Assembly: GCA_963739375.1 (NCBI GenBank)
Contig: CAVUAF010000017.1
Coordinates: 1 to 64,000, forward strand
Direction of reading: 5' to 3'
Length of the DNA: 64,000 nucleotides
Source: CAVUAF01 sp963739375
Lineage (GTDB): Bacteria; Acidobacteriota; Terriglobia; Terriglobales; Acidobacteriaceae
The position numbers were made by a program, and so were the translations under genes. The notes under the pieces are model-generated. The model saw nothing but the letters and a program-made list of their open reading frames with translations, searched no databases and was not told the DNA's origin. Of the stretch, positions 36,192-46,389 are shown piece by piece; position 1 is the first letter of the stretch; the number at the start of each line of letters is the position of its first letter.

Positions 36192-36229
36192 CCCAGGTCA
36201 GCGCCCAAACCCGGGGCGCGAACCTGGGG
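36192..36229. repeat. hairpin repeat, CCCAGGT-GCGCCC family, copy 1
   Basis: CCCAGGTCAGCGCCC, AAACC, then GGGGCGCGAACCTGGG: an imperfect 15-bp stem. A near-identical hairpin is at 40331. It ends 18 bases before the desaturase stop. Confidence 0.75.
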
Positions 36230-36247
36230 CACCCCGCGTGAAGCAGG

Positions 36248-37180
<933 letters not shown>

Positions 37181-37334
37181 CTACATGTTCAAGTTAACAG
37201 GCGGGAGACGGGAGGTTTGTAATAGTTGTGTAATCAACAGCATAGGCCCGAAAATTGCCGAATTGCCGAACTGCGGAATTGGGCGCGGCCCGGGTCCGTG
37301 GCAGGAAAGGGGCGAGTGGCGTCGCGGTGCTGGC

Positions 37335-37970
37335 GGGGTAGGGATCCTTCGACTCGCGCTTGGTCGCTGCACTCCCTCGCGCTCGCTCAGGATGACGAAT
37401 CAATAGAGCGGAGCGGTACGGCACGGCTGAAGCCGTGCCGTGATACAAAGCCCGGCCTAAGCATTCTCGTGAGGGTAGGGATCCTTCGCCTCGCGCTCAG
37501 GAGCAGTTGTCAGTTGCCAGTTCCCAGTTCTCAGTGAAAGCCCGGACACCTTCGCGCGAGACAGACGCGCTCGCTCAGGATGACGAATCAATAGAGCGGA
37601 GCGGTACGGCACGGCTGAAGCCGTGCCCCGATACAAAGCCCGGCCTAAGCATTCTCGTGAGGGTAGGGATCCTTCGACTCGCGCTTGGTCGCTGCACTCC
37701 CTCGCGCTCGCTCAGGATGACGACCAAGAAAGCGGAGCGGTACGGCACGGCTGAAGCCGTGCCGTGATACAAAGCCCGGCCTAAGCATTCTCGTGAGGGT
37801 AGGGATCCTTCGACTCGCGCTCAGGAGCAGTTGTCAGTTGCCAGTTCCCAGTTCTCAGTGAAAGCCCGGACACCTTCGCGCGAGACAGACGCGCTCGCTC
37901 AGGATGACGAATCAATAGAGCGGAGCGGTACGGCACGGCTGAAGCCGTGCCCCGATACACCTTTCTGGCA
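37335..37970. repeat. ABAB tandem repeat array, ~326-bp period
   Basis: Each unit begins GGGTAGGGATCCTTCG (near 37335, 37473, 37661 and 37799). Units 1 and 3 are ~138 bp (A); units 2 and 4 are ~188 bp (B, with extra CAGTTNN heptads). Each carries GGCACGGCTGAAGCCGTGCC, a REP hairpin, and GCTCAGGATGACGA. The 326-bp AB block is duplicated almost exactly. No gene is present from 37181 to 38039. Confidence 0.85.
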
Positions 37971-38039
37971 GGCGCGCTCCCTCCCAGACGAGCAGAACCG
38001 GCTCGTCTGGGGCACCCCGCACCGCACCCCGTACGGGGT

Positions 38040-39398
38040 TCATTTCCAAGGCAGGGTGGGGAGGGGGGCGGCGAGGCTGAAGGGAGGCTGGGTGGAGATG
38101 GCGCCGAGTGCGGGGTCGTTATAGGTCGCGGACTGAGAGAGCGCACCGTAGAACCAGTTGTTGAAGTTGGCGGCGCGGGCGGCAAGGCCGGCGGCGTCAA
38201 GGCCGGCGGCGTAGGGCTGGCGCGGCAACGTGGCGTAGGCGCTGGGGCTGGTGTAGTAGTCGGAATTGGAATAGGCGTTACTCGAGGCGTAAGAGTAGAT
38301 AGCCACGCCGGCCACCTGGTTGCCGCGGGCTGAGGCCGCGCGGACGCGCTGGATGGCGGCAAAGGTGTCTTCCGGATAGTTCAGAAAAGCGCCCACCCCG
38401 ACGAGCAGGCGGCGGGCAGCCTGGTGGTCTTTCTCCCATTCAATCCACTGGTTAAACCAGGTGCGCTGGGTGGCGCTCCACTCGGCGTCGTAATTCATGA
38501 CCAGGCCGAGGTCGAGGGCGCCACGCTGCAGCCATCCATACCAGTCCTGATAGACCTCGTTGTAGGCGGCGGTGGTTTGCCAGTCGGCGTCGGTGACCGG
38601 CCCGGCGCCCCAGGCGATGAGTGCGGCGGTGAGCCTGGCCTGCGGCTTGATGGCGAGCAGGGAAGTGTAGAGGCCGGAGACGAAGCCGGTGACCTGGTCG
38701 CGGCGGAACTGCTTCCACTGCGCGTCGCTGGGAATCGGGGTGCCGATGCGGCTGAACTGGGCGTTGAAGCGGGCCACGGCGGCGGGGTTGTAGCCCCAGT
38801 CGCCGCCGTCGGGATAGCGCACGTAGTCGAGGTGGATACCGTCCACGTCGTAGTTGCGCAGCAGGTCGAGGATGACGGCGGCGGTGTAGGTGTTCACCTC
38901 GGGGACGCCAGGATCGAGAAAGGCGGCAGTGGCGCCGGTGAACTGGAGGTTGGCCCAGTCGGAGCTGTGTTGGCGCCAGACGGCGCTGTCGGTGCCGACG
39001 CTGTACACGTTCATCCAGGCATGCACTTCGAGCCGCGGGCTGGCGGCGTGCGCCTGCTGAATGACGTAGGCGAGCGGGTCATAGGGAATGGGCGCGACCT
39101 CGGGATCGGAGGTGCGAGGCTCGACCCCGATGTTGAAGTAGGCGTCGCCGCGGCGGCGGACCTGCACGAAGAGCGCGTTGATGTTGGCGCGCAGTGCGTC
39201 CTGGATGAGGGCGTCGGCCTGTTGCGGGGTCTTGATGCCGGGATGAAAGGCGTCGACCCAGAAGGCGCGGTATTCCGGCGGGCCGAGCTGCGGCGGGTTG
39301 GTGGCGGGCGGAGCCGGCTGCGAGGTCCCGATGCTGCCACCGCCGCACCCCGCGAGCAACAACGCCGCCGCGATCGCGAGTGCGGCCAGACGCTGCAT
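38040..39398 (-). CDS. glycosyl-hydrolase-like lipoprotein (GHL10/DUF187 family)
   Basis: 452 residues from ATG 39398; upstream frame is not supported. A lipoprotein signal peptide is visible (AALAIAAALLLAGC, lipobox LLAGC). The family core follows: EYRAFWVDAFHPGIKTPQQA, INALFVQVRRRGDAYF, LEVHAWMNVYSVG, WANLQFTGATAAFLDPGVPE, VDGIHLDYVRYPDGGDW (TIM-barrel active-site region), LTAALIAWGAGPV and MNYDAEWS. GHL10 enzymes are predicted polysaccharide or peptidoglycan-modifying glycosidases at the cell surface. Length is complete. It runs divergently from the DUF2071 gene. Confidence 0.85.
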   Translation of the reverse strand: MQRLAALAIAAALLLAGCGGGSIGTSQPAPPATNPPQLGPPEYRAFWVDAFHPGIKTPQQADALIQDALRANINALFVQVRRRGDAYFNIGVEPRTSDPEVAPIPYDPLAYVIQQAHAASPRLEVHAWMNVYSVGTDSAVWRQHSSDWANLQFTGATAAFLDPGVPEVNTYTAAVILDLLRNYDVDGIHLDYVRYPDGGDWGYNPAAVARFNAQFSRIGTPIPSDAQWKQFRRDQVTGFVSGLYTSLLAIKPQARLTAALIAWGAGPVTDADWQTTAAYNEVYQDWYGWLQRGALDLGLVMNYDAEWSATQRTWFNQWIEWEKDHQAARRLLVGVGAFLNYPEDTFAAIQRVRAASARGNQVAGVAIYSYASSNAYSNSDYYTSPSAYATLPRQPYAAGLDAAGLAARAANFNNWFYGALSQSATYNDPALGAISTQPPFSLAAPLPTLPWK

Positions 39399-39534
39399 GC
39401 GTGCCCCATCGTGCCTCAGAGGGGCGGAGGCGGGAAAGGGAAAAGCGCATTGCGGAGCGGCGCATCCAGATCGGCAACGAAAACAGGTGCAGCGGAAGAG
39501 CGGCGCAAGTGCGAGAATCTCACCCAAACAGAGA

Positions 39535-40320
39535 GTGGACGCCATCCTCAACTCGACGGCGCACCGGCCGTGGCCGCGGCCGCGCGGCCCGTGGACCATG
39601 GTGCAGACGTGGCGCGACGTGCTGTTTGCGCACTGGCCGGTGGCGGCGGCGCAACTGCGCCCGCTGGTGCCGCCCACGCTGCCCATCGACAGCTTCGACG
39701 GCAGCGCGTGGGTGACGGTGACGCCGCTGTACATCGACCCGCTGCGCGTGCGCTGCCTGCCGCCGCTGCCGGGGAGTGCCGCGTTTTCCGAGATCAATGT
39801 GCGGACCTACGTCACGGTGCAGGACAAGCCGGGGGTCTACTTCTTCAGTCTGGATGCGGCGAGCCGACTGGCGGTGATGGGGGCACGCGCCACCTACCTG
39901 CTGCCGTACTTTTACGCGCGCATGGCGCGGCACGTCGAGGGAGACGGCGTGGTCCTCGAGAGCGAACGCCGCGAGGGAGTGCGAGCGCGCTTTGCCGCGG
40001 AGTACGGACCGGCGAGTGAGGCGCAGGCGGCGCAGCGTGGGACGCTGGAGCACTTCCTGACCGAGCGCTATTGCCTGTACACGGCGCGGCGCGGGTCGCT
40101 GTATCGCGCCGAAGTCCATCACCTGCCGTGGCCGTTGCAGGAGGCGCGCGCCGAGATCCGCAGCAACAGCCTGGCCATGGCGGCCGGCATCGAGCTGCCG
40201 GACAGCGCGCCGCTGCTGCACTTCGCGCGCGAGTTGAAGGTATACGTGTGGCCGCTGCGGCGGGTGCCGGCGCCGGCGTACGTCCGCGAAGCCGGGCGGG
40301 TGGCGATGAAGCCGATCTGA
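39535..40320 (+). CDS. DUF2071 (YqjF-like) family protein
   Basis: 261 residues from GTG 39535; the longer open frame reads out-of-frame lipoprotein sequence. Family signatures: TWRDVLFAHWPVAAAQLRPL, VPPTLPIDSFDGSAWVTVTPL, FSEINVRTYVTVQDKPGVYF, FSLDAASRLAVMGARATYLL and LTERYCLYTARRGSLYRAEV. Function unknown; the fold resembles acetoacetate decarboxylase. No membrane segment. Confidence 0.85.
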   Translation: MDAILNSTAHRPWPRPRGPWTMVQTWRDVLFAHWPVAAAQLRPLVPPTLPIDSFDGSAWVTVTPLYIDPLRVRCLPPLPGSAAFSEINVRTYVTVQDKPGVYFFSLDAASRLAVMGARATYLLPYFYARMARHVEGDGVVLESERREGVRARFAAEYGPASEAQAAQRGTLEHFLTERYCLYTARRGSLYRAEVHHLPWPLQEARAEIRSNSLAMAAGIELPDSAPLLHFARELKVYVWPLRRVPAPAYVREAGRVAMKPI

Positions 40321-40330
40321 CCGGCGCGGC

Positions 40331-40370
40331 CCCCAGGTTAGCGCCCAAAGGCGGGGCGCGAACCTGGGGC
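40331..40370. repeat. hairpin repeat, CCCAGGT-GCGCCC family, copy 2
   Basis: CCCCAGGTTAGCGCCC, then GGGGCGCGAACCTGGGG with an AAAGGC-type loop. It lies between convergent genes (40320 and 40385) and could stop transcription from both sides, although it lacks T-runs. Confidence 0.75.
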
Positions 40371-40384
40371 ACCGGGCTCTTGCG

Positions 40385-42844
40385 TCACTTTTTCCCCAAA
40401 AAGCGGATGCGGCCGTTGAAGGTGCGGTGGGCAGTGCCGCTGAACTGCCCGAACTGCGCCGAATCGATGTTGTTGTTGACGAACTGCGGGTTGAGGCGCC
40501 CGGTGATGTTTTCGATGCCGGCGCGCAGCGCCCATTCGTAGCCGAAGAAGAAGAAGCGGCGCTCGACCGCGGGATTGAAGGAGAAGTAGGCGGGGAAGCG
40601 CCAGGTGTCGGGCGCGCCGACGAGCTGCTGGTTCTGGTTGACGACGCTGTAGGCGAAGCCGTCGTGGAATTCCAGGGAGTAGGCGAAATCGAACTTGGGG
40701 AAATGGGGCAGGGGCAGCCAGCCCCAGGAGACGATGCGGTTGGGGGTGTCCCAGGGGAGAGGGCCGCGGCCCTGGGGGCCGAAGATGGGGTTGTCGAGGG
40801 TGAACTCGAGCACGCGGTTGGTGCGCGCCGCCGAGCGCGTGTAGGCGGCCAGCAGGGCGTGGTTGTTGCGGAAGTCGCGGCGGGCGATGACCTGGAAGGC
40901 GTCGTAGCGATCGCGGCGGGCATTGCTCAGAAGGAAAGTGCCGCCGGGAGCGCCGGCATCGGCGGCGGGATTGGTGAAATTGAAGCCGTCGCGGCCAGCC
41001 TTCTCCAGGAATTCGAACTTGGTGTGCACCTGCCCGGGCAGGCGGCGTTCGACACCCAGGCTCCAGTTGAGGAAGCGCGGCGCGTGCAACGTGGCATCGT
41101 TCACCTGGAAGCGGGTGAGGGCGGGGGGCAGGGCGAGGAAGCGGCCGGTGGCGTCGTAGAACTCGTCCACGCGCTCCCCCTGCTGCGGGCGCACGATGAA
41201 GTCGAGGCGGGTGGCGTCGTGGAAGAAGCCGGCGCCGCCGGTGAGCTTGGTTTCACCATGCCGGGTGAGGAGATAAGTCCCGGAGAAGCGCGGGGAGAGG
41301 AGCAGGTCGCGGACCACCTGGTCGGAATCGAGGCGCAGCCCGGCTTCGATGATGAGGCGAGAGGCGGGCGACCAGCGGTCCTGCAGGTAGGCGCTGCTCT
41401 CCAGGTTGCTGCGCTCGAAGGGCGTGGGATCGACGAAGGTGATGCGGCGGGCGAGCGTGCCGTCTTCGCGAAAGACCAGGGTGGGCCCGCGGTGCGCCTG
41501 CTCGCGGTGGCGGAGGTCGGTGAAGTCGGCGCCGACGCGGATCTCGTGGCGGCCCAGCCATTGCAGCGGCGGCAAATACAGGTTGGCCAGCAACTGCACG
41601 CGGCGGTCCTTGGTGAGCTGCGTGCGGTAGTAGTTGCCGGCAACGGCGTCGGGATGCACCTCGTAGGGCGCGAGGCCGTGAGAATGTTCCTCGGCGCGAT
41701 ATTCGCCGGCGGCCAGCCCCAGCTCCAGCAACGTGGACTTCGAGAGGTAAGCCTGGTCCTTCACGGTGAACATCCACGCCGAGCGGTCCTGGTTGGGGGT
41801 GGCCTCGCGCGGCGTGAAGGCCGAGAGGGAGGTGTAGGGGGAGTCGAGGTAGTTGTAGGCGAAGCTGGTGGTGAGGGTGTTGGCGGACGAGAGGTTGGCC
41901 TGCACTTTGGCGAGGGTGCCGACGCGCCACAGGTTGCCGCTGTCGGCGGTGTCGGGCAGCTCCTTGATGACGGTGTGGTCGGTCTCGCCGTCCTGCGAGA
42001 GGTAAAACCAGGCGCGCTTGCGGCGCAGCGGGCCGCTGAGGGTGGTGCGCGGCGTCCAGTTGTTGAGGTGCAGGCCCTTCACCAACTGGAAGGTGGGGAT
42101 GAAATTGACCACGCCGAAGCGGAAGCGGTCGTCGCCGGTGCGCGAGTCCATGACCAGCACACCGCCGGAGCCGCGTCCATATTGCGCCGAGTAGCGGCTG
42201 CTCTCGACCTCGATGGTGCGCACGGCGTCGGGGCTGACGCGCAACTCGAGGAGCCCGGTGGAGGGCTGCCCGATTTCGAAGCCGTCGAGCACGTACTGCG
42301 CCTGGTAGCTGGCGGCGCCGGCAATGTGCACCTGCTGCCCGGTTTCGACCACGCCCGGGAGGTAGCGCAGCACGTTGCGCACGTCGCGGGTGGTGGGATA
42401 GGGGATGTTGATGATGTCGCGGCTGTTGAGCGTCTCCGATTTTGCGGTCTGCTGAGGATCGATGCCGGGCACGACGTCGGTGACGTTGATGACCTCGCCC
42501 ACCGGCTGCTGGTGGCCAATGCTGAGGTCGAGCGCGGCGCCGGGCGCCAAGTCGAGTTCCTGGGCGAAGGAATAAAAACCGGGCTTGGCGATGGTGACGC
42601 GATAACGGCCGGGCTCGACGCCGGCGAGCGCGAGACGGCCGGCAAAGTCGGTTTCCCCGCTGAAGGTGCGGCCGGCAGGGAGAGCGGCGACGGTGACGCG
42701 AGCGGCCGCCACCGCGACGCCGTTTTCGTCGGTGACCGCGATCTCCAGGCGCGGCGCGGGCGGGCGTTGCGCGCCAGCAGGCGCGGCCAGCAGCAGGAGC
42801 GCCAGGCAGGCCAACCGCGACGAGATGAAAGAGCGGGCGCGCAT
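40385..42844 (-). CDS. TonB-dependent outer-membrane receptor with carboxypeptidase-regulatory N-domain
   Basis: 819 residues from ATG 42844, with signal peptide SRLACLALLLLAAPAGAQ. Residues ~30-110 form an Ig-like carboxypeptidase-regulatory domain (LEIAVTDENGVAVAAARVTV, GRYRVTIAKPGFYSFAQEL). A plug follows (DIINIPYPTTRDVRNVLRYL, QAQYVLDGFEIGQPS, IEVESSRYSAQYGRGSGGVL), then a beta-barrel to the C-terminus, which ends with an aromatic-rich RTFNGRIRFLGKK strand. It imports an unknown ligand with energy from a TonB complex. The architecture is that of the expanded receptor family in Acidobacteriota. The C-terminal residue is Lys, not Phe. Confidence 0.9.
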   Translation of the reverse strand: MRARSFISSRLACLALLLLAAPAGAQRPPAPRLEIAVTDENGVAVAAARVTVAALPAGRTFSGETDFAGRLALAGVEPGRYRVTIAKPGFYSFAQELDLAPGAALDLSIGHQQPVGEVINVTDVVPGIDPQQTAKSETLNSRDIINIPYPTTRDVRNVLRYLPGVVETGQQVHIAGAASYQAQYVLDGFEIGQPSTGLLELRVSPDAVRTIEVESSRYSAQYGRGSGGVLVMDSRTGDDRFRFGVVNFIPTFQLVKGLHLNNWTPRTTLSGPLRRKRAWFYLSQDGETDHTVIKELPDTADSGNLWRVGTLAKVQANLSSANTLTTSFAYNYLDSPYTSLSAFTPREATPNQDRSAWMFTVKDQAYLSKSTLLELGLAAGEYRAEEHSHGLAPYEVHPDAVAGNYYRTQLTKDRRVQLLANLYLPPLQWLGRHEIRVGADFTDLRHREQAHRGPTLVFREDGTLARRITFVDPTPFERSNLESSAYLQDRWSPASRLIIEAGLRLDSDQVVRDLLLSPRFSGTYLLTRHGETKLTGGAGFFHDATRLDFIVRPQQGERVDEFYDATGRFLALPPALTRFQVNDATLHAPRFLNWSLGVERRLPGQVHTKFEFLEKAGRDGFNFTNPAADAGAPGGTFLLSNARRDRYDAFQVIARRDFRNNHALLAAYTRSAARTNRVLEFTLDNPIFGPQGRGPLPWDTPNRIVSWGWLPLPHFPKFDFAYSLEFHDGFAYSVVNQNQQLVGAPDTWRFPAYFSFNPAVERRFFFFGYEWALRAGIENITGRLNPQFVNNNIDSAQFGQFSGTAHRTFNGRIRFLGKK

Positions 42845-42954
42845 CGCGTGCGAGCAGGAAGCGTAACCCCGGACCGAGGTGTCACATTTGCAGGTGATTC
42901 TTATCACAACTGGCGAGGCCGTGGAGCGCAATCATCAGGAGGTCGAGGCCCGCC

Positions 42955-43410
42955 ATGACTACCCGTTATCAGTATCGTGTTTCCGCGTACGTGTTGAGCG
43001 ACCAGAGCGGGGTCGTCACCGCCGAACACATTCCGCAGACCATCAAGTTCAACGCGCCGCCGGAGTTCAACGGCGAGGCGGGGGTGTGGACGCCGGAGCA
43101 CATGCTGGTGGCGTCGCTGGTGACGTGCTTTGCCGCCACCTTCCGCGGGATCGCGCGCGCCTCCAAGCTGCCCTTCGAGACCCTCAACGTGGAAGCGGAA
43201 GGCGTGCTGGAGAAGACCGACGAGGGTCTGCGCTTCGTCAGCTTCACCCTGCGTCCGGTGCTGGTGGTGGCGCAGCCGGAACTGGTGGAGCGCGCCGGGC
43301 GCCTGCTGGAGAAGGCGGAAAAAACCTGCCTCATCGGGCGCTCGCTGACCGGCACGACCACGCTGGAAGCGCATGTCCACGCCGCGTCGCCGGAGCCGGT
43401 GGCGCACTAG
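42955..43410 (+). CDS. OsmC-family peroxiredoxin-like protein
   Basis: 151 residues from ATG 42955, AGGAGG ~13 bases upstream. FNAPPEFNGEAGVWTPEHML, VASLVTCFAATFRGIA (first Cys) and KAEKTCLIGRSLTG-like tail (EKTCLIGRSL, second Cys) give the two-Cys OsmC pattern. OsmC/Ohr proteins reduce organic hydroperoxides in the cytoplasm. Length is typical. It is convergent with the large ligase/acyltransferase gene, whose open frame overlaps its last 80 bases. Confidence 0.9.
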   Translation: MTTRYQYRVSAYVLSDQSGVVTAEHIPQTIKFNAPPEFNGEAGVWTPEHMLVASLVTCFAATFRGIARASKLPFETLNVEAEGVLEKTDEGLRFVSFTLRPVLVVAQPELVERAGRLLEKAEKTCLIGRSLTGTTTLEAHVHAASPEPVAH

Positions 43411-46174
43411 CGCGCGCCGCCCGGGTGCGTTGGGCGCCGCCAACGCGGCAGGCTCCTCGGGAAAGATTTATTCGTTCCGGGTCATCGAATGACGGGCCGG
43501 CTGAAGCCGGCCCCCTCCGAAAGCGCGAGTCCCCGAGTTTTTCAGCAGCCGCTAGAGCGCGCGCACGCGGCGCATCGAGGTCGGTGGCGATTTCTTCGGG
43601 CGGCGTGGTGGCGGGATAGCGCACCGGCTCGCCGAGGGTGACCCGCACCGTACCCGGCGGCGCGAAATGCCGCCCCGCTTGCTTCAGCTCCCACAGGCCG
43701 CTGATCCGCACCGGCACGACCGGCAGGCCGAGGCGCTGCGCCAGCAGCCCGATGCCGCTGCGGAAGGGCGAGATCGCGCCCGTCCGGGTGCGGACGCCTT
43801 CGGGAAACACCACGATGCTGTAGCCGCGGTCGGCACTCTCGCCGGCGTAGGCGAAGCTCTGCCGGAAGCCGCTGCGCTGCGGCAGCGGAAAGACGTTGAA
43901 GAAGGCGATCACCAGGTAGTAGTCGAGGACTTCCCAGGCGCGGCGGAAGAGGCTGAGGGAACGGGGCGGATGGCGCATGGCGCGCAGCATCTCGCCTCCC
44001 ATCGCCACCGCCAAGCGCGAGCGGTAGCGTGGGGGTAGCGCGGCCATGATGTAGCCGATGTCAATCTGCGTGATGTGGTTGGAGACGATGAGCAGCGGGC
44101 CGCGGAGGTCGCGCAGACGCTCGCTGCCCAGAACGCGCGGCCGGGCCATCAGCATCATGTAAGGCCAGGAGAGCAGCCAGTAGGCGGCGGCGCGAATCCA
44201 GGTTACGGGCCAGCGCTGCGCCCAGCGAGGATAGACGTGGCGGGTGGCGGCGGCGGGGAAGGCGGCGTCCACCGCCGTGGCGTCTGCCGGCTGCGGCGGC
44301 GGGGCGGCGCCGGCGGCATCACTTTCTCCGCGCAGCAGGTGGTCAACTTCGCCGACGGTGGTGGCGGCGGCGAATTGCGCCTCGTCGAACTCCACCTGGT
44401 AACGGTCTTCCAGCGCCGCCATCAGGGCGACGCGATCGAGCGAGCTGAGCCCCAGCTCTTCCAGCTTCATCAACGGCGCGAGCGGTACGGAGCGGCCGGT
44501 GATGCGCGCGATGATCTCGGCGAGCGAGCCGGCGGGCGCGGCGGCGGCAGTCGCAGCTTCGCCGCTCAGCTGTTGCGCGGCATACTGCTCGATCAGGTTG
44601 GTGCGCGGCTTCTGCGTGGCGGTGCGGGGAAAATCGTCTTCCGGCCACACCAGCCAGCGGCGGATGTGCTGGAAGTCGGCGAGCTGCTGGTTGGCGCCGC
44701 GGACGGCGGCGGCAGGATCGGCGCCGTCGCGCAGCAGCAACACCGCGCCGGGCTCGGCGTTGCCGCCACGCGCCAGCGGCACCACCACCGCATCGCGCAC
44801 CCCGCGCTGCTGCTTGAGCGCCGCTTCCAGGTCTTCGGGATAGATGTTGAGGCCCGCGGGACTGACGATGACGCTCTTCTTTCGTCCCTTGAAATACAGG
44901 TTGCCGGCAGCATCCATTTCGCCGAGGTCGCCGGTGCGGAGCCAGCCCTCCTCGCCGATGACCGGCTTCAGTTCCTTGCCTTGCCAGTAGCCGCTGGCGA
45001 CGCTCTCGCCGCGCACCAGAATTTCGCCGGTCGCCGGGTCGAGCTTCATCTCGCGCCCGGGCAGCACTTGCCCAATCGAGCGCCGCCCCATCTTGAACGG
45101 ATGCTGCACGCTGATGAGCGAGGTGGTTTCGGTCATGCCGTAGCCCTGGATGACGACGTAGCCGAGGCGCCGCCAGAATTCTTCGGTTTCAGCGTCGAGC
45201 GCCGCGCCGCCGCAGATGAAGGCCCAGAACTTCCAGCCAAACTGCCGGTGCTGGCGGCGGAAGCGCCACCAGCGGCGGAGGAATTTTTCGTTGGCGCTGC
45301 GCGCGAGGTCGCGACGGAAGACGTCGGCGCGGCCGGCGAGTTCGGCGTCGCGCTCCACCTTCTCTTTCAGCGCGGCGAGCACGCGCGGCACCGTCACCAC
45401 CACGGAAATGCGCTCGCGCTGCACCGTGTGGGCGATCTCGCCCGGGCCAAGTCCTTCCTGGAAGTAAACCGTTCCGCCCAGCAACTGCGGGATGAACATG
45501 CCGAGAAACTGCCCGAAGACGTGGCTGAGGGGCAGCAGGTTCAGGAAACGAATGGGATGGAAGGGGCGCTCGTAGCGGCGGTACCTGGCGATTTCGGTTT
45601 CCAGCGGCACGAGGTTTGCCAGCACGTTGCCATGCGGAATGACGACGCCCTTGGGGTCGGCGGTGGTGCCGGAAGTGAAAACGATTTCGAGCGGGTCGCT
45701 GCGGGTGAGGGCTGGGGCAGGGTAGGGAACGGACGAGTGATGCGCGAGCTGGTCGCGCAGCGTCTCCAGCACCAGCGTCGGCAGCGGTTGCGCGGCGGCG
45801 ACCAAGTCACCCGAGCAGACGGCCAGCTTCGCCTCCACCTGCGCGGCGACACGGCGGGCGAAGTCGGGCGCGGCGATCCGGTCCATGGGCACGGCGACGG
45901 CGCCGCGCAGCATGCACCCGAAAAAGGCCGCCACCCACTCGGCGCTGTTCGCGCCCCAGAGCAGCACGCGGTCGCCCGGGACGACCTGCCGCGCTTCCAG
46001 CTCGCGCGCAAACTGCGCCGCCACCCGCGCTACCTCGCCGTACGACCAGCGCGCCGTGCGATAGCCGCGCGCATAGGCGTAGGCGGGCGCCTCGCCGAGC
46101 CGGCGAAAGCGATCGAGATACTCCACCAGCGACTGCCGCGCGTGGGCCGACTTTTCCATGGAGTCATCTGGCAT
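43331..46174 (-). CDS. AMP-dependent acyl ligase / acyl carrier / PlsC acyltransferase fusion
   Basis: 947 residues from ATG 46174. Domain 1 (~10-530): adenylating enzyme with EIVFTSGTTADPKGVVIPHG, VIQGYGMTETTSLI, EEGWLRTGDLGEMD and the C-terminal Lys region DFPRTATQKPRTNLIEQ. Domain 2 (~560-640): acyl carrier, Ser in LEELGLSSLDRVALMAALED. Domain 3 (~690-890): acyltransferase with LLIVSNHITQIDIGYIM (NHxxxxD) and IVVFPEGVRTRTGAISPF. It likely activates a fatty acid, holds it on the carrier and acylates a glycerolipid at the membrane. The conserved part ends near 43553, where a CTCTAG lies in the next frame. The present frame runs on through a REP hairpin into the convergent OsmC gene, so a small indel may have removed the true stop. 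Confidence 0.88.
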   Translation of the reverse strand: MPDDSMEKSAHARQSLVEYLDRFRRLGEAPAYAYARGYRTARWSYGEVARVAAQFARELEARQVVPGDRVLLWGANSAEWVAAFFGCMLRGAVAVPMDRIAAPDFARRVAAQVEAKLAVCSGDLVAAAQPLPTLVLETLRDQLAHHSSVPYPAPALTRSDPLEIVFTSGTTADPKGVVIPHGNVLANLVPLETEIARYRRYERPFHPIRFLNLLPLSHVFGQFLGMFIPQLLGGTVYFQEGLGPGEIAHTVQRERISVVVTVPRVLAALKEKVERDAELAGRADVFRRDLARSANEKFLRRWWRFRRQHRQFGWKFWAFICGGAALDAETEEFWRRLGYVVIQGYGMTETTSLISVQHPFKMGRRSIGQVLPGREMKLDPATGEILVRGESVASGYWQGKELKPVIGEEGWLRTGDLGEMDAAGNLYFKGRKKSVIVSPAGLNIYPEDLEAALKQQRGVRDAVVVPLARGGNAEPGAVLLLRDGADPAAAVRGANQQLADFQHIRRWLVWPEDDFPRTATQKPRTNLIEQYAAQQLSGEAATAAAAPAGSLAEIIARITGRSVPLAPLMKLEELGLSSLDRVALMAALEDRYQVEFDEAQFAAATTVGEVDHLLRGESDAAGAAPPPQPADATAVDAAFPAAATRHVYPRWAQRWPVTWIRAAAYWLLSWPYMMLMARPRVLGSERLRDLRGPLLIVSNHITQIDIGYIMAALPPRYRSRLAVAMGGEMLRAMRHPPRSLSLFRRAWEVLDYYLVIAFFNVFPLPQRSGFRQSFAYAGESADRGYSIVVFPEGVRTRTGAISPFRSGIGLLAQRLGLPVVPVRISGLWELKQAGRHFAPPGTVRVTLGEPVRYPATTPPEEIATDLDAPRARALAAAEKLGDSRFRRGPASAGPSFDDPERINLSRGACRVGGAQRTRAARASAPPAPATRRGHALPAWSCRSASAR
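43494..43513. repeat. REP hairpin (GGCTGAAGCC type)
   Basis: GGGCCGGCT, GA loop, AGCCGGCCC: a perfect 9-bp stem followed by CCCTCCGAAAGCG, a partial REP tag. It lies between convergent genes inside the over-extended frame of the fusion gene. Confidence 0.8.
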
Positions 46175-46389
46175 TTTTTCATTGCGGCTGCCGCCAAGTC
46201 ATGTGGAATCGCGCAGCCCAGTTGGCAGTTGCCGGTTGCCAGAGGTGGAATTGCCGAATTGCCGAAGTGTGGAATTGCCGAATTGAGGCGGGGTGGATGA
46301 AAACTGAGAAAATGACAAAATGCGGAGACGGCGGTCGCGGTAAACTGCTGCTTCCCGGCGGAGGTCGCGCCGCTGCGGAGGAGAGAGCC

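Noticed and set aside
37335..37970. CRISPR array
   Set aside because: Repeats are 138-188 bp, spacers are absent and no cas gene is present; it is a tandem duplication.
40427..42958. 843-codon plus-strand open frame opposite the TonB receptor
   Set aside because: Gly/Glu/Val-rich antisense shadow; the receptor has signal peptide, plug and barrel on the minus strand.
44075..46300. 741-codon plus-strand open frame opposite the ligase fusion
   Set aside because: Antisense shadow without domains; the opposite strand has three complete domain signatures.
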